From Zhihengliuella halotolerans (lineage in GTDB: Bacteria; Actinomycetota; Actinomycetes; Actinomycetales; Micrococcaceae): a stretch of 64,000 bases of DNA. This document shows positions 33,337-42,109 of this stretch, in pieces; the first letter of the stretch is position 1; the number at the start of each line of letters is the position of its first letter. Under the pieces are notes generated by a model. The model had not been told where the DNA came from and did no database searches. It saw only the letters and a list, made by a program, of their open reading frames with translations. Where the stretch lies: positions 2,728,001 through 2,792,000 of the forward strand of contig NZ_SHLA01000001.1 of NCBI RefSeq assembly GCF_004217565.1, written 5' to 3'. The position numbers and the translations under genes were made by a program.

Positions 33337-35398
33337 CAAGCATTCCTTTCAGAATTCCCCGTTCCACGACCTCGACGCGTTCATCGCGTTGCCGCGCCTG
33401 AGCGGGCTCGCCCTGAACGACGACGGCACGCGCCTCGTTTCCAGCCTCAGCACGCTGAACGAGGAGCGGACCGCCTACGTCAGCGCACTGTGGGAAATCG
33501 ATCCCACGGGAGAGCGCCCTGCACGCCAGGTGTCCCGCGGCGCCGACGCAGGCAAGGGTGCGAAGGGCGAGTCGGCCCCGGCGTTCACCGCCGCCGGCGA
33601 CCTGCTCTTCACCGCCGCCCGTCCGGGTACGGAGAACGAGGACAAGCCTGCCCTCTGGTCCCTGCCGGCCGGCGGCGGCGAGGCCCGCCTGCTCGCCGAG
33701 CACCCCGGCGGCATCGCGGCGGCGCGCACGACGGGGACGGACGTCGTCGTTCTGAAAGCTGACGCGACCCGCCGCGCGGGTGACCTGGCCGCGGAGGCCG
33801 AGGTGCAGAAGGGCCGCAAAGACAAGAAGGTCGCCGCGATCCTGCACGACGGCTACCCCGTGCGCTTCTGGGACCACGATCTGGGCCCGGCCACACCTCG
33901 CTACTATGCACTCGCGCTGAATTCTGACGGTGCTGCCGGCGAGCCGCTCCGCGAAGTCGGTACCGACACCCACGGGCGCCTGACCGAGACGGGATACGAC
34001 GTCGCCCACGACGGCACGTTCCTCGTCACCGATTGGCACACACCCGAGGGCCGCGGCAGCATTCGGACCGATCTGGTCCGGATCGATGTCGCGACCGGAG
34101 CGACAACCGTGCTCCGGGCAGCCGACGACGAGCACGAGTACTCGGTCCAGGCGATCAGCCCTGCCGGATCGCACGTTGTCTTCACCCGCTGGGTCCGCTC
34201 GACTCCGGAGCTCCCCTCGCGCCAGGAGCTGCGTGTGCTGGACCTGGAATCCGGTGAGGACCAGCAGATCGCGGCTGTCTGGGACAGGTACCCGACGTCC
34301 GTGAAGTGGCTGCCGGACGCAAGCGGCCTGCTAATCACCGCCGACGAGGACGGCCGTTCACCCGTCTTCCACCTGGACCTGGCGACCGATGCGGTCACAC
34401 GCCTGACGGAGGAAGGTGCGTTCACCGACGTCACGATCGCCCGCGACGGAACCGCCGCCTACGCCCTGCGCTCGAGCTACGAATTCCCAGCCGAGCCCGT
34501 GCGGCTCGATCTGACGCAGCTGGCCGAGGGCGTCGCGCCGCTGACCGCACTGCGCGGGCCCGCCGAGCGCCCGCAGCTGCCGGGCACGCTGACCGAAATC
34601 GAGACGATGGCCGACGACGGCACGCGCGTTCGCGCGTGGCTGGCGCTGCCGGAGGGCGCCTCCGACCAGAGCCCGGCGCCGCTGTTGCTGTGGATCCACG
34701 GCGGGCCGGTCGCCTCATGGAACGCATGGAGCTGGCGCTGGACGCCGTGGATCTTGGTGGCTGCCGGTTACGCAGTGCTGCTGCCGGACCCGGCGCTCTC
34801 GACGGGCTACGGGCAGTCGTTCATCGACCGCGGCTGGGGCGCGTGGGGCGATGCGCCCTACACCGACCTGATGGCGATCACCGACGCCGCCGAGGTACGC
34901 GATGACATCGACGAAACCCGCACCGCCGCGATGGGCGGCTCCTTCGGCGGCTACATGGCCAACTGGGTCGCCGGCCACACGGATCGATTCAAAGCGATCG
35001 TCACGCACGCGAGCCTGTGGGCGCTCGACGGATTCGGCCCCACGACGGACGCCTCCTTCTTCTGGGCCCGCGAGATGAGCGAAGAGATGCAGGAGGCCCA
35101 CTCTCCGCACCGCTACGTCAGCGAGATCCGGACCCCGATGCTCGTGATCCACGGCGACAAGGACTACCGCGTACCGATCGGCGAGGGCCTGCGCCTCTGG
35201 TACGAGCTGCTATCCAAATCGGGGCTGCCGCAGGAGGCGGACGGCACCACCGCGCACCGGTTCCTGTACTTCCCGGACGAGAATCACTGGATCCTCACCC
35301 CGCAGCACGCGAAGATCTGGTACCAGGTGAACCTCGGCTTCCTCGCCGAGCGCGTCTTGGAGAAGGGGCCGCAGGAACTTCCGGAACTCCTCGGCTAA
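33326..35398 (+). CDS. Prolyl oligopeptidase family (S9) serine peptidase
   Basis: An acylaminoacyl-peptidase/dipeptidyl-peptidase-like enzyme of 690 aa: an N-terminal beta-propeller (about 1-430; repeated SPAGSHVVFTRW and DASGLLITAD-type blades) and a C-terminal alpha/beta hydrolase. The triad is visible as Ser539 (GGSFGGY), Asp613 (HGDKDYRVP) and His654 (DENHWI). No signal peptide, so it is cytoplasmic. GTG 33326 gives an N-terminus MTHTKHSFQNSPFHDLDAFI; ATG 33317 would add three residues. Expression is probably governed by whatever binds the overlapping palindrome. Confidence 0.92.
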   Translation: MTHTKHSFQNSPFHDLDAFIALPRLSGLALNDDGTRLVSSLSTLNEERTAYVSALWEIDPTGERPARQVSRGADAGKGAKGESAPAFTAAGDLLFTAARPGTENEDKPALWSLPAGGGEARLLAEHPGGIAAARTTGTDVVVLKADATRRAGDLAAEAEVQKGRKDKKVAAILHDGYPVRFWDHDLGPATPRYYALALNSDGAAGEPLREVGTDTHGRLTETGYDVAHDGTFLVTDWHTPEGRGSIRTDLVRIDVATGATTVLRAADDEHEYSVQAISPAGSHVVFTRWVRSTPELPSRQELRVLDLESGEDQQIAAVWDRYPTSVKWLPDASGLLITADEDGRSPVFHLDLATDAVTRLTEEGAFTDVTIARDGTAAYALRSSYEFPAEPVRLDLTQLAEGVAPLTALRGPAERPQLPGTLTEIETMADDGTRVRAWLALPEGASDQSPAPLLLWIHGGPVASWNAWSWRWTPWILVAAGYAVLLPDPALSTGYGQSFIDRGWGAWGDAPYTDLMAITDAAEVRDDIDETRTAAMGGSFGGYMANWVAGHTDRFKAIVTHASLWALDGFGPTTDASFFWAREMSEEMQEAHSPHRYVSEIRTPMLVIHGDKDYRVPIGEGLRLWYELLSKSGLPQEADGTTAHRFLYFPDENHWILTPQHAKIWYQVNLGFLAERVLEKGPQELPELLG

Positions 35399-35405
35399 GC
35401 CAGCT

Positions 35406-36284
35406 TCAGCCGTCGAGTCGCGCGAGCTTGTCGGGGTTGGCGACGAACCGGATCGCCCGGACCCGGCCGGCTGCGGCCTCGACGTGCAGGACGTGGCTGC
35501 GGCCGTCGTAGACCAGCACGAGGGCCGGGGCGCCGTTGACGTTGCGCCACTCGACGGCGACGCCGCCCCGGTCCGCGAAGACTCCGACCAGGAACCGGGC
35601 CACACGGTCCGGGCCGAAGATCGGGTTGATGGCCGCCTTGACGCGCCCGCCGCCGTCGGACCACCACGTGACGTCGTCCGTCAGCAGTGAGACGGTGCGG
35701 TCGACGTCACCCGCGGATACCGCGTCCAGGAGTTCAGCCAGCAGCATCCGGACAGCTGCCGGCTCATGCGCGGGTTCCCTGTCGGGTTCGAGGCGCCGGG
35801 CCGCACGGGAGAGTACTTGGCGCACAGCCGCCGGAGTCGAGTCGAGAATCTCGGCGATCTGCGGCGAGCTCATCCCGAACCCGTTCTTCAGTACGTAGGC
35901 CGCGCGACCCTCCGGGGAGAGCTGCTCCATGAGGTGGAGCATGCCCAGAGAGAGCATCTCGCGATCCATTACCTCAGCGTCGGGCAGCCGGGCCGTGTCC
36001 ACGGGTTCCGGCAGCCACGGCCCGATGTAGTCCTCGCGGCGCCGAGTGGCCGCCCGCAGCGCATCGATCGACCGGCGCGTCACGAGCGTCGTCAAGAAGG
36101 CCGGCCACGAGCGGACGACGTCTTGGTCGGGCCTGCTCATGCGCGCCACTTGCTCGCCCACCTCGGCCAAAACGTCCTCCGCATCAGCCAAGCCGCCCAG
36201 CATCTGGTACGCCAGCCCGAGCAATCGCGGACGTTCGTCGGCCCATGCCCGCACTCCGGGGGCGGGCGGGGCGTATGACGTCAC
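35406..36284 (-). CDS. ECF41-type RNA polymerase sigma factor with SnoaL-like C-terminus
   Basis: The 292-aa protein has sigma region 2 (LLGLAYQMLGGLADAEDVLAEV), region 4 (SPEGRAAYVLKNGFGMSSPQIAEIL...VRQVLSRAARRL) and a C-terminal NTF2/SnoaL-like domain with the ECF41 hallmarks WWSDGGGRVKAAINPIFG and VANPDKLARL. In ECF41 proteins this extension acts as a built-in regulator in place of an anti-sigma factor. GTG 36284 overlaps the stop of the carboxymuconolactone decarboxylase gene. A longer GTG start at 36326 is possible. SigJ-like names are also used. Confidence 0.9.
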   Translation of the reverse strand: MTSYAPPAPGVRAWADERPRLLGLAYQMLGGLADAEDVLAEVGEQVARMSRPDQDVVRSWPAFLTTLVTRRSIDALRAATRRREDYIGPWLPEPVDTARLPDAEVMDREMLSLGMLHLMEQLSPEGRAAYVLKNGFGMSSPQIAEILDSTPAAVRQVLSRAARRLEPDREPAHEPAAVRMLLAELLDAVSAGDVDRTVSLLTDDVTWWSDGGGRVKAAINPIFGPDRVARFLVGVFADRGGVAVEWRNVNGAPALVLVYDGRSHVLHVEAAAGRVRAIRFVANPDKLARLDG

Positions 36285-36715
36285 GCCATCGGTTCGAGCC
36301 GCGTCGTTATGGCTATCCGGTTCCACACGTTGATCGTAGCGATCGCCAGCACCAGCTCCCCCACCTCGCCCTCCGGGAAATGCAGCATCGCTTCGTCCCA
36401 CACGTCGTCGGGCACTCCCTCGGGTGCGAGCCGCGTCACCGCGTCCGTAAGCCGCAGGACGGCCCGCTCGCGGTCGTCGAAGTGCGGCGATTCGTGCCAC
36501 GCCGCCACACCGAAGAGCTTGGCCGCCGGCGTACCGCGCTCGAGCCCGTCGCGAGAGTGCATGTCCGTGCAGAAGGAACACCCATTGAGAATCGACGCCC
36601 GCAGCTTCACGATCTCGTAGAGATCTTCAGGGACGGCGCTCCGCACGTGCTCCTCGAGACCGCGCGCAGCCGCATAGCCAGCCCGGTTGGCGGAGAACAT
36701 ATTCATTCGTGTCAT
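36281..36715 (-). CDS. Carboxymuconolactone decarboxylase family protein (AhpD-like)
   Basis: The 144-aa protein has the AhpD-type redox motif NGCSFCTDMH (Cys-x-x-Cys...His; about 45-54) and the INVWNRIAI ending. Such proteins are the standard partner of ECF41 sigma factors (with oxidoreductases and epimerases). GGAG lies 6 nt before ATG 36715. It is the first gene of a two-gene operon with the sigma factor and lies behind an ECF41-like promoter, so it should be a direct target. Peroxidase-like reduction is inferred from CxxC. Confidence 0.9.
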   Translation of the reverse strand: MTRMNMFSANRAGYAAARGLEEHVRSAVPEDLYEIVKLRASILNGCSFCTDMHSRDGLERGTPAAKLFGVAAWHESPHFDDRERAVLRLTDAVTRLAPEGVPDDVWDEAMLHFPEGEVGELVLAIATINVWNRIAITTRLEPMA

Positions 36716-36737
36716 CTTCGCTCCATCGTCGTCGTCT

Positions 36738-36760
36738 GACGCCGGGCGATTTCCGGCGTC
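36738..36760 (-). other. Hairpin in the leader of the ECF41 operon
   Basis: GACGCCGG pairs exactly with CCGGCGTC around a 7-nt loop, between the predicted promoter and the SD of the decarboxylase gene. Confidence 0.45.
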
Positions 36761-36768
36761 ACCAATCT

Positions 36769-36795
36769 GTCGATGGGGGATGCGAAAGTGTGACG
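36769..36795 (-). promoter_or_regulatory. Predicted ECF41 promoter of the decarboxylase-sigma operon
   Basis: On the minus strand CGTCACA is followed by 16 nt and CGAC. The published ECF41 target promoter, as I recall it, is TGTCACA-N16-CGTC, so only the first base of the -35 and one base of the -10 differ. It lies 54 bp before ATG 36715 and suggests autoregulation. Confidence 0.65.
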
Positions 36796-36864
36796 GCCGG
36801 AGCCAACATTCTCGGCATAGACGACCTCGGACACCACGGGTGACCCGCCTCACATCCTAAGTTA

Positions 36865-36880
36865 TGGACAATAGTGTTCA
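36865..36880. promoter_or_regulatory. TetR operator candidate 1
   Basis: TGGACA-ATAG-TGTTCA (6-bp arms, one mismatch) lies 20 bp before the tetR start at 36901. A related TGAACA-GATA-CGTACA (37501-37516) precedes the MFS gene. Confidence 0.5.
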
Positions 36881-36900
36881 GAACGGCCTAGCATCGAGAC

Positions 36901-37479
36901 ATGGCACGCCCCCGCGCATTCGAACCCGACGACGTCCTGGACAAGGCCCTCGAGGTCTTCAGTCACCAGGGCTTCACCGCAACGAGCACCCAACAGCTGT
37001 GCGACGCCACGGACCTGAGCCGTTCGAGTTTCTACAACGCGTTCGAGAGCAAGGAGATCCTGCTCATGCGAACGCTCGAGCGATACGCGCTGCTCCGGCA
37101 GGACGACTACCGCCAGACACTGGACTGCGACGGGACCGGTCGCGAGATCATCGACGGCCTCATCGCCGACCTGATCACCCTGCAGTTCGCCACGGCAGAG
37201 CGGGAATCATGCTTCATCCTCCGCCTCGCCGGCGAACTCGGAATGAAGCACGAGGCCGTCGGCCACCTCCTGCGGCGCTCGCTGCGCGACTCCCGCACCA
37301 TGCTCGAGGAGCTCGTCCGCCGCGGCCAACGCGACGGCAGCATCACCAACTGCGCACCCGCGCGCGACCTCGCCGCGCTCGTCGACGCCACCGTAGCCGG
37401 ACTGCAAACCCTCGGTCGAACGGCGCTCGACGACGCCGACTCGCGCCGCATCCACGCCACGCTCATGGCGCTGCTGTGA
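36901..37479 (+). CDS. TetR family regulator of an MFS exporter
   Basis: The 192-aa regulator has a DNA-binding domain (about 6-52; FSHQGFTATSTQQLCDATDLSRSSFYNAFESKEIL) typical of the AcuR/NemR-like TetR branch, and a helical sensor domain with a single Cys in ERESCFILRL. The start is leaderless (TAGCAT, 6 nt, ATG 36901). Similar inverted repeats precede it and the MFS gene 55 bp downstream, so it probably represses both; the inducer is presumably a toxic substrate of the exporter. Confidence 0.88.
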   Translation: MARPRAFEPDDVLDKALEVFSHQGFTATSTQQLCDATDLSRSSFYNAFESKEILLMRTLERYALLRQDDYRQTLDCDGTGREIIDGLIADLITLQFATAERESCFILRLAGELGMKHEAVGHLLRRSLRDSRTMLEELVRRGQRDGSITNCAPARDLAALVDATVAGLQTLGRTALDDADSRRIHATLMALL

Positions 37480-37500
37480 CCGCGGCAGGCCCCCACATAC

Positions 37501-37516
37501 TGAACAGATACGTACA
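37501..37516. promoter_or_regulatory. TetR operator candidate 2
   Basis: TGAACA-GATA-CGTACA lies 18 bp before the MFS start and shares the TGAACA half and spacing with the site upstream of tetR (read on the minus strand: TGAACA-CTAT-TGTCCA). Confidence 0.45.
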
Positions 37517-37534
37517 AAACCATGGAGGACAATC

Positions 37535-38767
37535 ATGAGCACGTCACGAACTGACGGGCGCATGCCCCTCGGCATCCTCATCCTGACGCTCGGCATCTTC
37601 TCGCTTGGGACCAGTGAATTCATGATGGCCGGCATTCTGGAGATGTTCGCCGGCGAACTCGGGATCTCGATCCCGGACGCGGGCCTGTCGATCACCGTCT
37701 TCGCGATCGGGATGTTCGTTAGCGCCCCGATCGTTTCCGCGCTGACCATCACCCTTCCACCGAAGTCCACCCTCCTGACCGCCATGAGCGTCTTCACGGC
37801 CGCCCACTTCGCGACGGCCCTCACCGAGGACTACCGCGTCATTCTGGCTCTTCGCCTCGTCTCGGCAATCGCGTGCGCGGCGTTCTGGGCCATCGGCACC
37901 GTCGTAGCCGTGCGCATGGTGCCGGCCGCCTACTCGGGTCGGGCGATCGCCACCCTCGTCGGCGGCATCACCCTGGCGAACGTCCTCGGCATTCCGCTGG
38001 GCTCCTTTGTCGGACACCTCTGGGGGTGGCAGGCGGTCTTCGTGACCGTCGGCATCTTCTCGGCCATCGGTCTGGTCCTCACGGCACTCTTCGTCGACGG
38101 GGAGCACACGCCCTCCACGGAGCCCCTGGGCCGGATCCTCCGCCGCGAGATCGTCATCTTCAAGCGGCTGCCCCTGCTCGTCGCACTGGGGACCACCGTG
38201 CTGTTCCAATCAGCCGTCTTCACCACCCTGTCGTACATCACTCCCATGCTCACCCAGGTCGCAGGGCTCCCCGAGCACCTTGTGAGCGTTGCGATGCTCA
38301 TGTTCGGTGTCGGCACTCTCATCGGGGTGATGATCGGCGGCCGCTACGCGCACGTGAACATGCTCGGCAACATCTTCCTGAGCCTGGCCGGCATGCTCGT
38401 CTCACTCGCCCTGATGTGGCTATTCTCCGGGTGGGCGCCCGGCTTCCTGGGCGCGTTCGTCCTGTTCGGCATCGCGTCGTTCTCGATTGCGGGAGCCCTC
38501 AACGGACGCGTCTTCCAGATCGCCAGCGACTCGCAGGTACTGGTCGCCGGCTTCAACGTGGCCGCCTTCAACATCGGCAATACGATCGGCCCGACGGTCG
38601 GCGCCCTGCTGATCAGCGCAGGGATGGGCTATCTGTCGCCTCTCGCCGGTTCAGCCGCACTCGGTCTCGGCGCCGTCGGATTCGCCACCTGGGCATGGGT
38701 CTTGCAGCGCCGGTCCAAGCAGGCTGAACTCCACGAGACCAGCCAGGAGCAACTCTCCCGCGTTTGA
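37535..38767 (+). CDS. MFS exporter, DHA1 family (Cmx/AraJ-like)
   Basis: The 410-aa, 12-TM protein opens with LGIFSLGTSEFMMAGIL, typical of DHA1 drug exporters such as chloramphenicol exporters Cmx/CmlR and the AraJ/YdhP group, and has motif C-like GITLANVLGIPLGSFVGHLWGW in TM5. GGAGG precedes ATG 37535. It is co-directional with its TetR regulator. The substrate is unproven; an exported small toxicant or antibiotic is likely. Confidence 0.87.
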   Translation: MSTSRTDGRMPLGILILTLGIFSLGTSEFMMAGILEMFAGELGISIPDAGLSITVFAIGMFVSAPIVSALTITLPPKSTLLTAMSVFTAAHFATALTEDYRVILALRLVSAIACAAFWAIGTVVAVRMVPAAYSGRAIATLVGGITLANVLGIPLGSFVGHLWGWQAVFVTVGIFSAIGLVLTALFVDGEHTPSTEPLGRILRREIVIFKRLPLLVALGTTVLFQSAVFTTLSYITPMLTQVAGLPEHLVSVAMLMFGVGTLIGVMIGGRYAHVNMLGNIFLSLAGMLVSLALMWLFSGWAPGFLGAFVLFGIASFSIAGALNGRVFQIASDSQVLVAGFNVAAFNIGNTIGPTVGALLISAGMGYLSPLAGSAALGLGAVGFATWAWVLQRRSKQAELHETSQEQLSRV

Positions 38768-38796
38768 CCGGCAACGCCGACGACGCGTGCGAGGTC

Positions 38797-39603
38797 TCAG
38801 TCCACACTCTCCATGAGCGTCAGCAGCTGCAGGTACCGCTCCGTCCCCATGAACTCGGCGATCTGCGCGTCATCGGGATCCTCCACGGTTTCGCCGTCAA
38901 GCTGCAGGAACTCGGCAGTGGAGACGAAGTACGCCCAGTCGTCGTCGGTCTGCATGAATCCCAGCGGGGAGCGCAGCTCCGTCAGCCACGCCTCCGCCTG
39001 CTCCGGATCAAGGATGCCGACCTGGAACTTCCGCACGTTCTCGGTCGCGTCCTCGGAGGGCTCGGTCGCCACGGTCAGCAGGATCTGGTCGGCGTCGGCG
39101 TCCGTGTCGACGGCGATCCGGCCCAGCTCGTCGACCGCGCTGACGAGGATGGGCCCGTCGGCGTCACCCTCGAAGGGCTCCGGCGTGAACTGCGCGACGA
39201 CGCCCCCTTCCTCGTCGACAACGTCCATGAGCCAGGACGCCGCCGGACCCGCCGAGGTGACGACGTCCCACTCAGGCGGGTACTCGAACTCGACGAAGCC
39301 GTTGTCGAACTCCTGCCAGTCATAGGTCTCGAGCAGATCGTCTTCGGTGATCTCTGGGATCTCCGGCTGTTCGGTCTCGGGGGAGCTCGACGGGTCGGGC
39401 GATTCGGACGTCGGGGAAGGTGCCGCGCTCGGCGACTGCACGGGTTCGCCCGTGTCTGTCGGTGTCGGCTCCGCCTGTCCTCCGGTGCAGCCCGCGAGCA
39501 GCGCGCCGGTCGCCGCCAGCACGACGACGGCACTCGCGCCCCGCGTCCGGGCGCGTCCGGGCCGCGCACTCCGGGGGTGTTGAGTTGCCTCGCCGCGTGT
39601 CAT
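38797..39603 (-). CDS. Lipoprotein with Asp/Glu-rich linker, paralogue A
   Basis: A 268-aa lipoprotein (lipobox L-A-G-C, Cys39) with a Pro/Ser/Thr/Glu linker (about 40-85) and a globular domain containing GFVEFEYPPEWDVV and ending GTERYLQLLTLMESV. The same two features (LTFSYPEGWTVEE and ETERYRQILAMMDSV) occur in the neighbouring lipoprotein, so the two are tandem paralogues. GGAGGAAGG precedes ATG 39603. A PsbP/DcrB-like fold is conceivable; function unknown. Confidence 0.75.
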   Translation of the reverse strand: MTRGEATQHPRSARPGRARTRGASAVVVLAATGALLAGCTGGQAEPTPTDTGEPVQSPSAAPSPTSESPDPSSSPETEQPEIPEITEDDLLETYDWQEFDNGFVEFEYPPEWDVVTSAGPAASWLMDVVDEEGGVVAQFTPEPFEGDADGPILVSAVDELGRIAVDTDADADQILLTVATEPSEDATENVRKFQVGILDPEQAEAWLTELRSPLGFMQTDDDWAYFVSTAEFLQLDGETVEDPDDAQIAEFMGTERYLQLLTLMESVD

Positions 39604-39743
39604 GCCTTCCTCCGATTGCCTCGTGGACCCGGTCGGCGAACGTCCTCGTCGCCGTTGACAGCAGTCTCTCAGGTGCTTGTTGGAGTTTGCTGGACATCCT
39701 GCGGCGAGCTGCCGCCGCGCCCGGGGACCGGACGACTGCAAGG

Positions 39744-40436
39744 TCAGCCGCTCACGCTGTCCATCATGGCCAGGATCTGCCGGTAGCGCTCCGTCTCCAG
39801 GAAGTCCTGCGCCTGCTCCAAGGTGGGGTCGTCGTTCCGCTCGCCATCAGCGTCGACGAGGTCCACGATCACGCGGAAGACGCCCCAGCCGTCGTCGTCC
39901 TGCCTATAGCCGGGTGAATACATCTGGAGGTCGAGATAGTTCTCAGCCTGCTCGGGTGCCAGCAACTGGACCTGGAGCCGATTCACCCACGCGACCGCCC
40001 ACTGAGGAGTCTCGATCGGTTCAGTGAACGTCGTCAGAAGCACCTGCTCTGCGCTCGCACCCGTCGTGACCGGCCGACGATCGAGCACCTCGACGGTTTG
40101 GATCTGGGGATCCCTCTCCGGTCCCTGTGCAACGGGACGCGGAGAGAAGACGGCGACCCAGCTCCCGTTCTCGTCCTGCACGCCGGCGCTCGCGCCGTCG
40201 CCGAGGTCGCCGTGCTCCTCGACCGTCCACCCCTCCGGATAGGAGAAGGTCAGGAAGTCGTTGCTGTACACCTGCCAGTCAGAGACATCGGGCAGGTCGT
40301 CCGAACGGCCCGCATCCGTGGCGCACCCGGCGATCAGGACCGCCGTCGCGACGACCGCCGAGGCCGCCCGCGCACGCCGGACCAGCCTCCGGCGCCCCGG
40401 ACCCGAGCTCTTCTCTTCGGCTGCACTGCAGGACAT
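39744..40436 (-). CDS. Lipoprotein, paralogue B
   Basis: A 230-aa lipoprotein (L-I-A-G-C, Cys38) related to the gene 140 bp downstream by its FSYPEGW and ETERYRQILAMMDSV segments, but without the acidic linker. GGAGG precedes ATG 40436. The 140-bp gap and separate ribosome binding sites suggest duplication rather than a tight operon. Surface-anchored; role unknown. Confidence 0.75.
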   Translation of the reverse strand: MSCSAAEEKSSGPGRRRLVRRARAASAVVATAVLIAGCATDAGRSDDLPDVSDWQVYSNDFLTFSYPEGWTVEEHGDLGDGASAGVQDENGSWVAVFSPRPVAQGPERDPQIQTVEVLDRRPVTTGASAEQVLLTTFTEPIETPQWAVAWVNRLQVQLLAPEQAENYLDLQMYSPGYRQDDDGWGVFRVIVDLVDADGERNDDPTLEQAQDFLETERYRQILAMMDSVSG

Positions 40437-40588
40437 GACGCGACCTCCACTCCGGCGCTCGCGGACGGGCGGGCCCCGTCGGCCGGTTGAGGGGCCAGTC
40501 TCGCAGCGGCGTCTCGGGTCCGCCAGATCCGGTTCGGAATCGTTGCAAAGCGTTCCCATCATGGCCGCCTGCGCCGCGCGTCCACCCT

Positions 40589-42097
40589 TCAGTCGAGCAG
40601 GAGTGCCGGCTCCTCCATGATCGCGGCGACGTCCGCCATGAACCGTGCGGAGAGGTCTCCATCCACGACCCGGTGATCGAAGGACCCGCCGAGGGTCGTG
40701 ATCCAGCGCGGGACGACCTCGCCGGAGACGACCCACGGCTTCTCCTTGATCGTGCCGAACGCGACGATCGCCACCTCACCCGGGTTGATGATCGGGGTCC
40801 CGGTGTCGATGCCCAGCGCGCCGATGTTCGTCACCGTCATCGTCCCGTCCTTCATATCCGCCGGGGACGTCCGGCCCGCGCGTGCCGTCGACGCGAGCTC
40901 GTTGAGCGCCACCGCCAGCTCCTTCAGGCTCAAGTCCTGCGCGTCCTTGATGTTCGGCACCAGCAGACCGCGCGGCGTCGCCGCCGCGATGCCCAGGTTC
41001 ATGAAGTGCTTGACCTGGATCTCGGCGCCGGTCTCGGTCTCGACCCACGAAGCGTTGACGTTCGGGTTGCGCGCGGCCGCCCAGATCACGGCTTTCGCCA
41101 GGATCAGCAGCGGCGAGACGCGGACGCCCTCGAAGTCCTTGGACTTCTTCAGCCGCTGCACGAACTCCATGGTCCGCGTCGCGTCGACGTCGACGAAGAT
41201 CGAGACGTGCGGGGCGCTGAACGCCGACTGCACCATGGCCTTCGCGGTCGCCTTGCGCACACCCTTGACGGGCTGCCGCTCGATTCGCTGTTCCTCACGC
41301 TTTCCGGTGTCCCAGAACGTCGGCGCGGCGGCCTGCTCGGCCTCGCGCTGCGCCTGGTAGGAGAGCAGGTCCTCGCGCGTGATCTCGCCCTGGCCGCCCG
41401 TCGCGGGCACCTTGGCCAGGTCGATCCCGAGCTCCTTGGCGAACTTGCGCACCGGCGGCTTCGCGAGCACGCGCCCGAGCAGGCCGCTCACGGCCGCACC
41501 GGAGGCGGCCACACGGGCCTGCACGACGCCGGCCGTCGCCGCCGCTGTCGGCGCGGCCCGCGGGGTGAACCGCTCGCGGGCCCCCTTGAGCCCCTCGCGC
41601 ACGGCGGCCGACGGGATCGGCCGATTCAGCCGACGACGGCGGCGCGCCGGGTCGGCCTTGGGCCCGGAGCCGACAAGCGGCCCGGCCGTCTGCTCCGGCT
41701 CGGTGGCGCGGGTGCGGTCGGCGGCGGGCGTGGCCTCGCCGTCGTACTCCTCCCCCTCGTCGTCGAGCGAGCGCTCGGTGACCTCACCGAGGATCGACTG
41801 CGCGGCCGGGTCCTCGGGCAGCGGCCGGCCGGCGTCCGGGGCCTCCGGTTCGGCGGGGGAAGCGGCCTCGTCGATCGTGATGAGCGGCTTGCCGACCTCG
41901 AGGGTCTCGCCCTCAGCGGCGTGCAGCTCGGCGACCGTGCCGGCGAACGGGCACGGCAGCTCGACGAGCGACTTGGCCGTCTCGATTTCCACGAAGACCT
42001 GGTTGACGGTCACGGCATCGCCGGCGGCGACCTTCCAGGAGACGATCTCCGCCTCCGTCAGGCCCTCGCCCACATCGGGCAGGTTGAAGGTGTTCAT
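40589..42097 (-). CDS. bkdC: Branched-chain 2-oxoacid dehydrogenase E2 (dihydrolipoyl acyltransferase)
   Basis: The 502-aa E2 has an N-terminal lipoyl domain with Lys42 in [13 protein letters not shown], an Ala/Pro/Glu-rich linker, a peripheral-subunit binding domain ([29 protein letters not shown], about 200-230) and the catalytic acyltransferase domain ending in [11 protein letters not shown] (His475). It transfers the acyl group to CoA. It is the last gene of the E1alpha-E1beta-E2 operon; E3 must be encoded elsewhere. Assignment to branched-chain substrates rests on the split E1; pyruvate cannot be excluded. Confidence 0.9.
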   Translation of the reverse strand: MNTFNLPDVGEGLTEAEIVSWKVAAGDAVTVNQVFVEIETAKSLVELPCPFAGTVAELHAAEGETLEVGKPLITIDEAASPAEPEAPDAGRPLPEDPAAQSILGEVTERSLDDEGEEYDGEATPAADRTRATEPEQTAGPLVGSGPKADPARRRRRLNRPIPSAAVREGLKGARERFTPRAAPTAAATAGVVQARVAASGAAVSGLLGRVLAKPPVRKFAKELGIDLAKVPATGGQGEITREDLLSYQAQREAEQAAAPTFWDTGKREEQRIERQPVKGVRKATAKAMVQSAFSAPHVSIFVDVDATRTMEFVQRLKKSKDFEGVRVSPLLILAKAVIWAAARNPNVNASWVETETGAEIQVKHFMNLGIAAATPRGLLVPNIKDAQDLSLKELAVALNELASTARAGRTSPADMKDGTMTVTNIGALGIDTGTPIINPGEVAIVAFGTIKEKPWVVSGEVVPRWITTLGGSFDHRVVDGDLSARFMADVAAIMEEPALLLD

Positions 42098-42109
42098 GTG
42101 CGTGATCCC

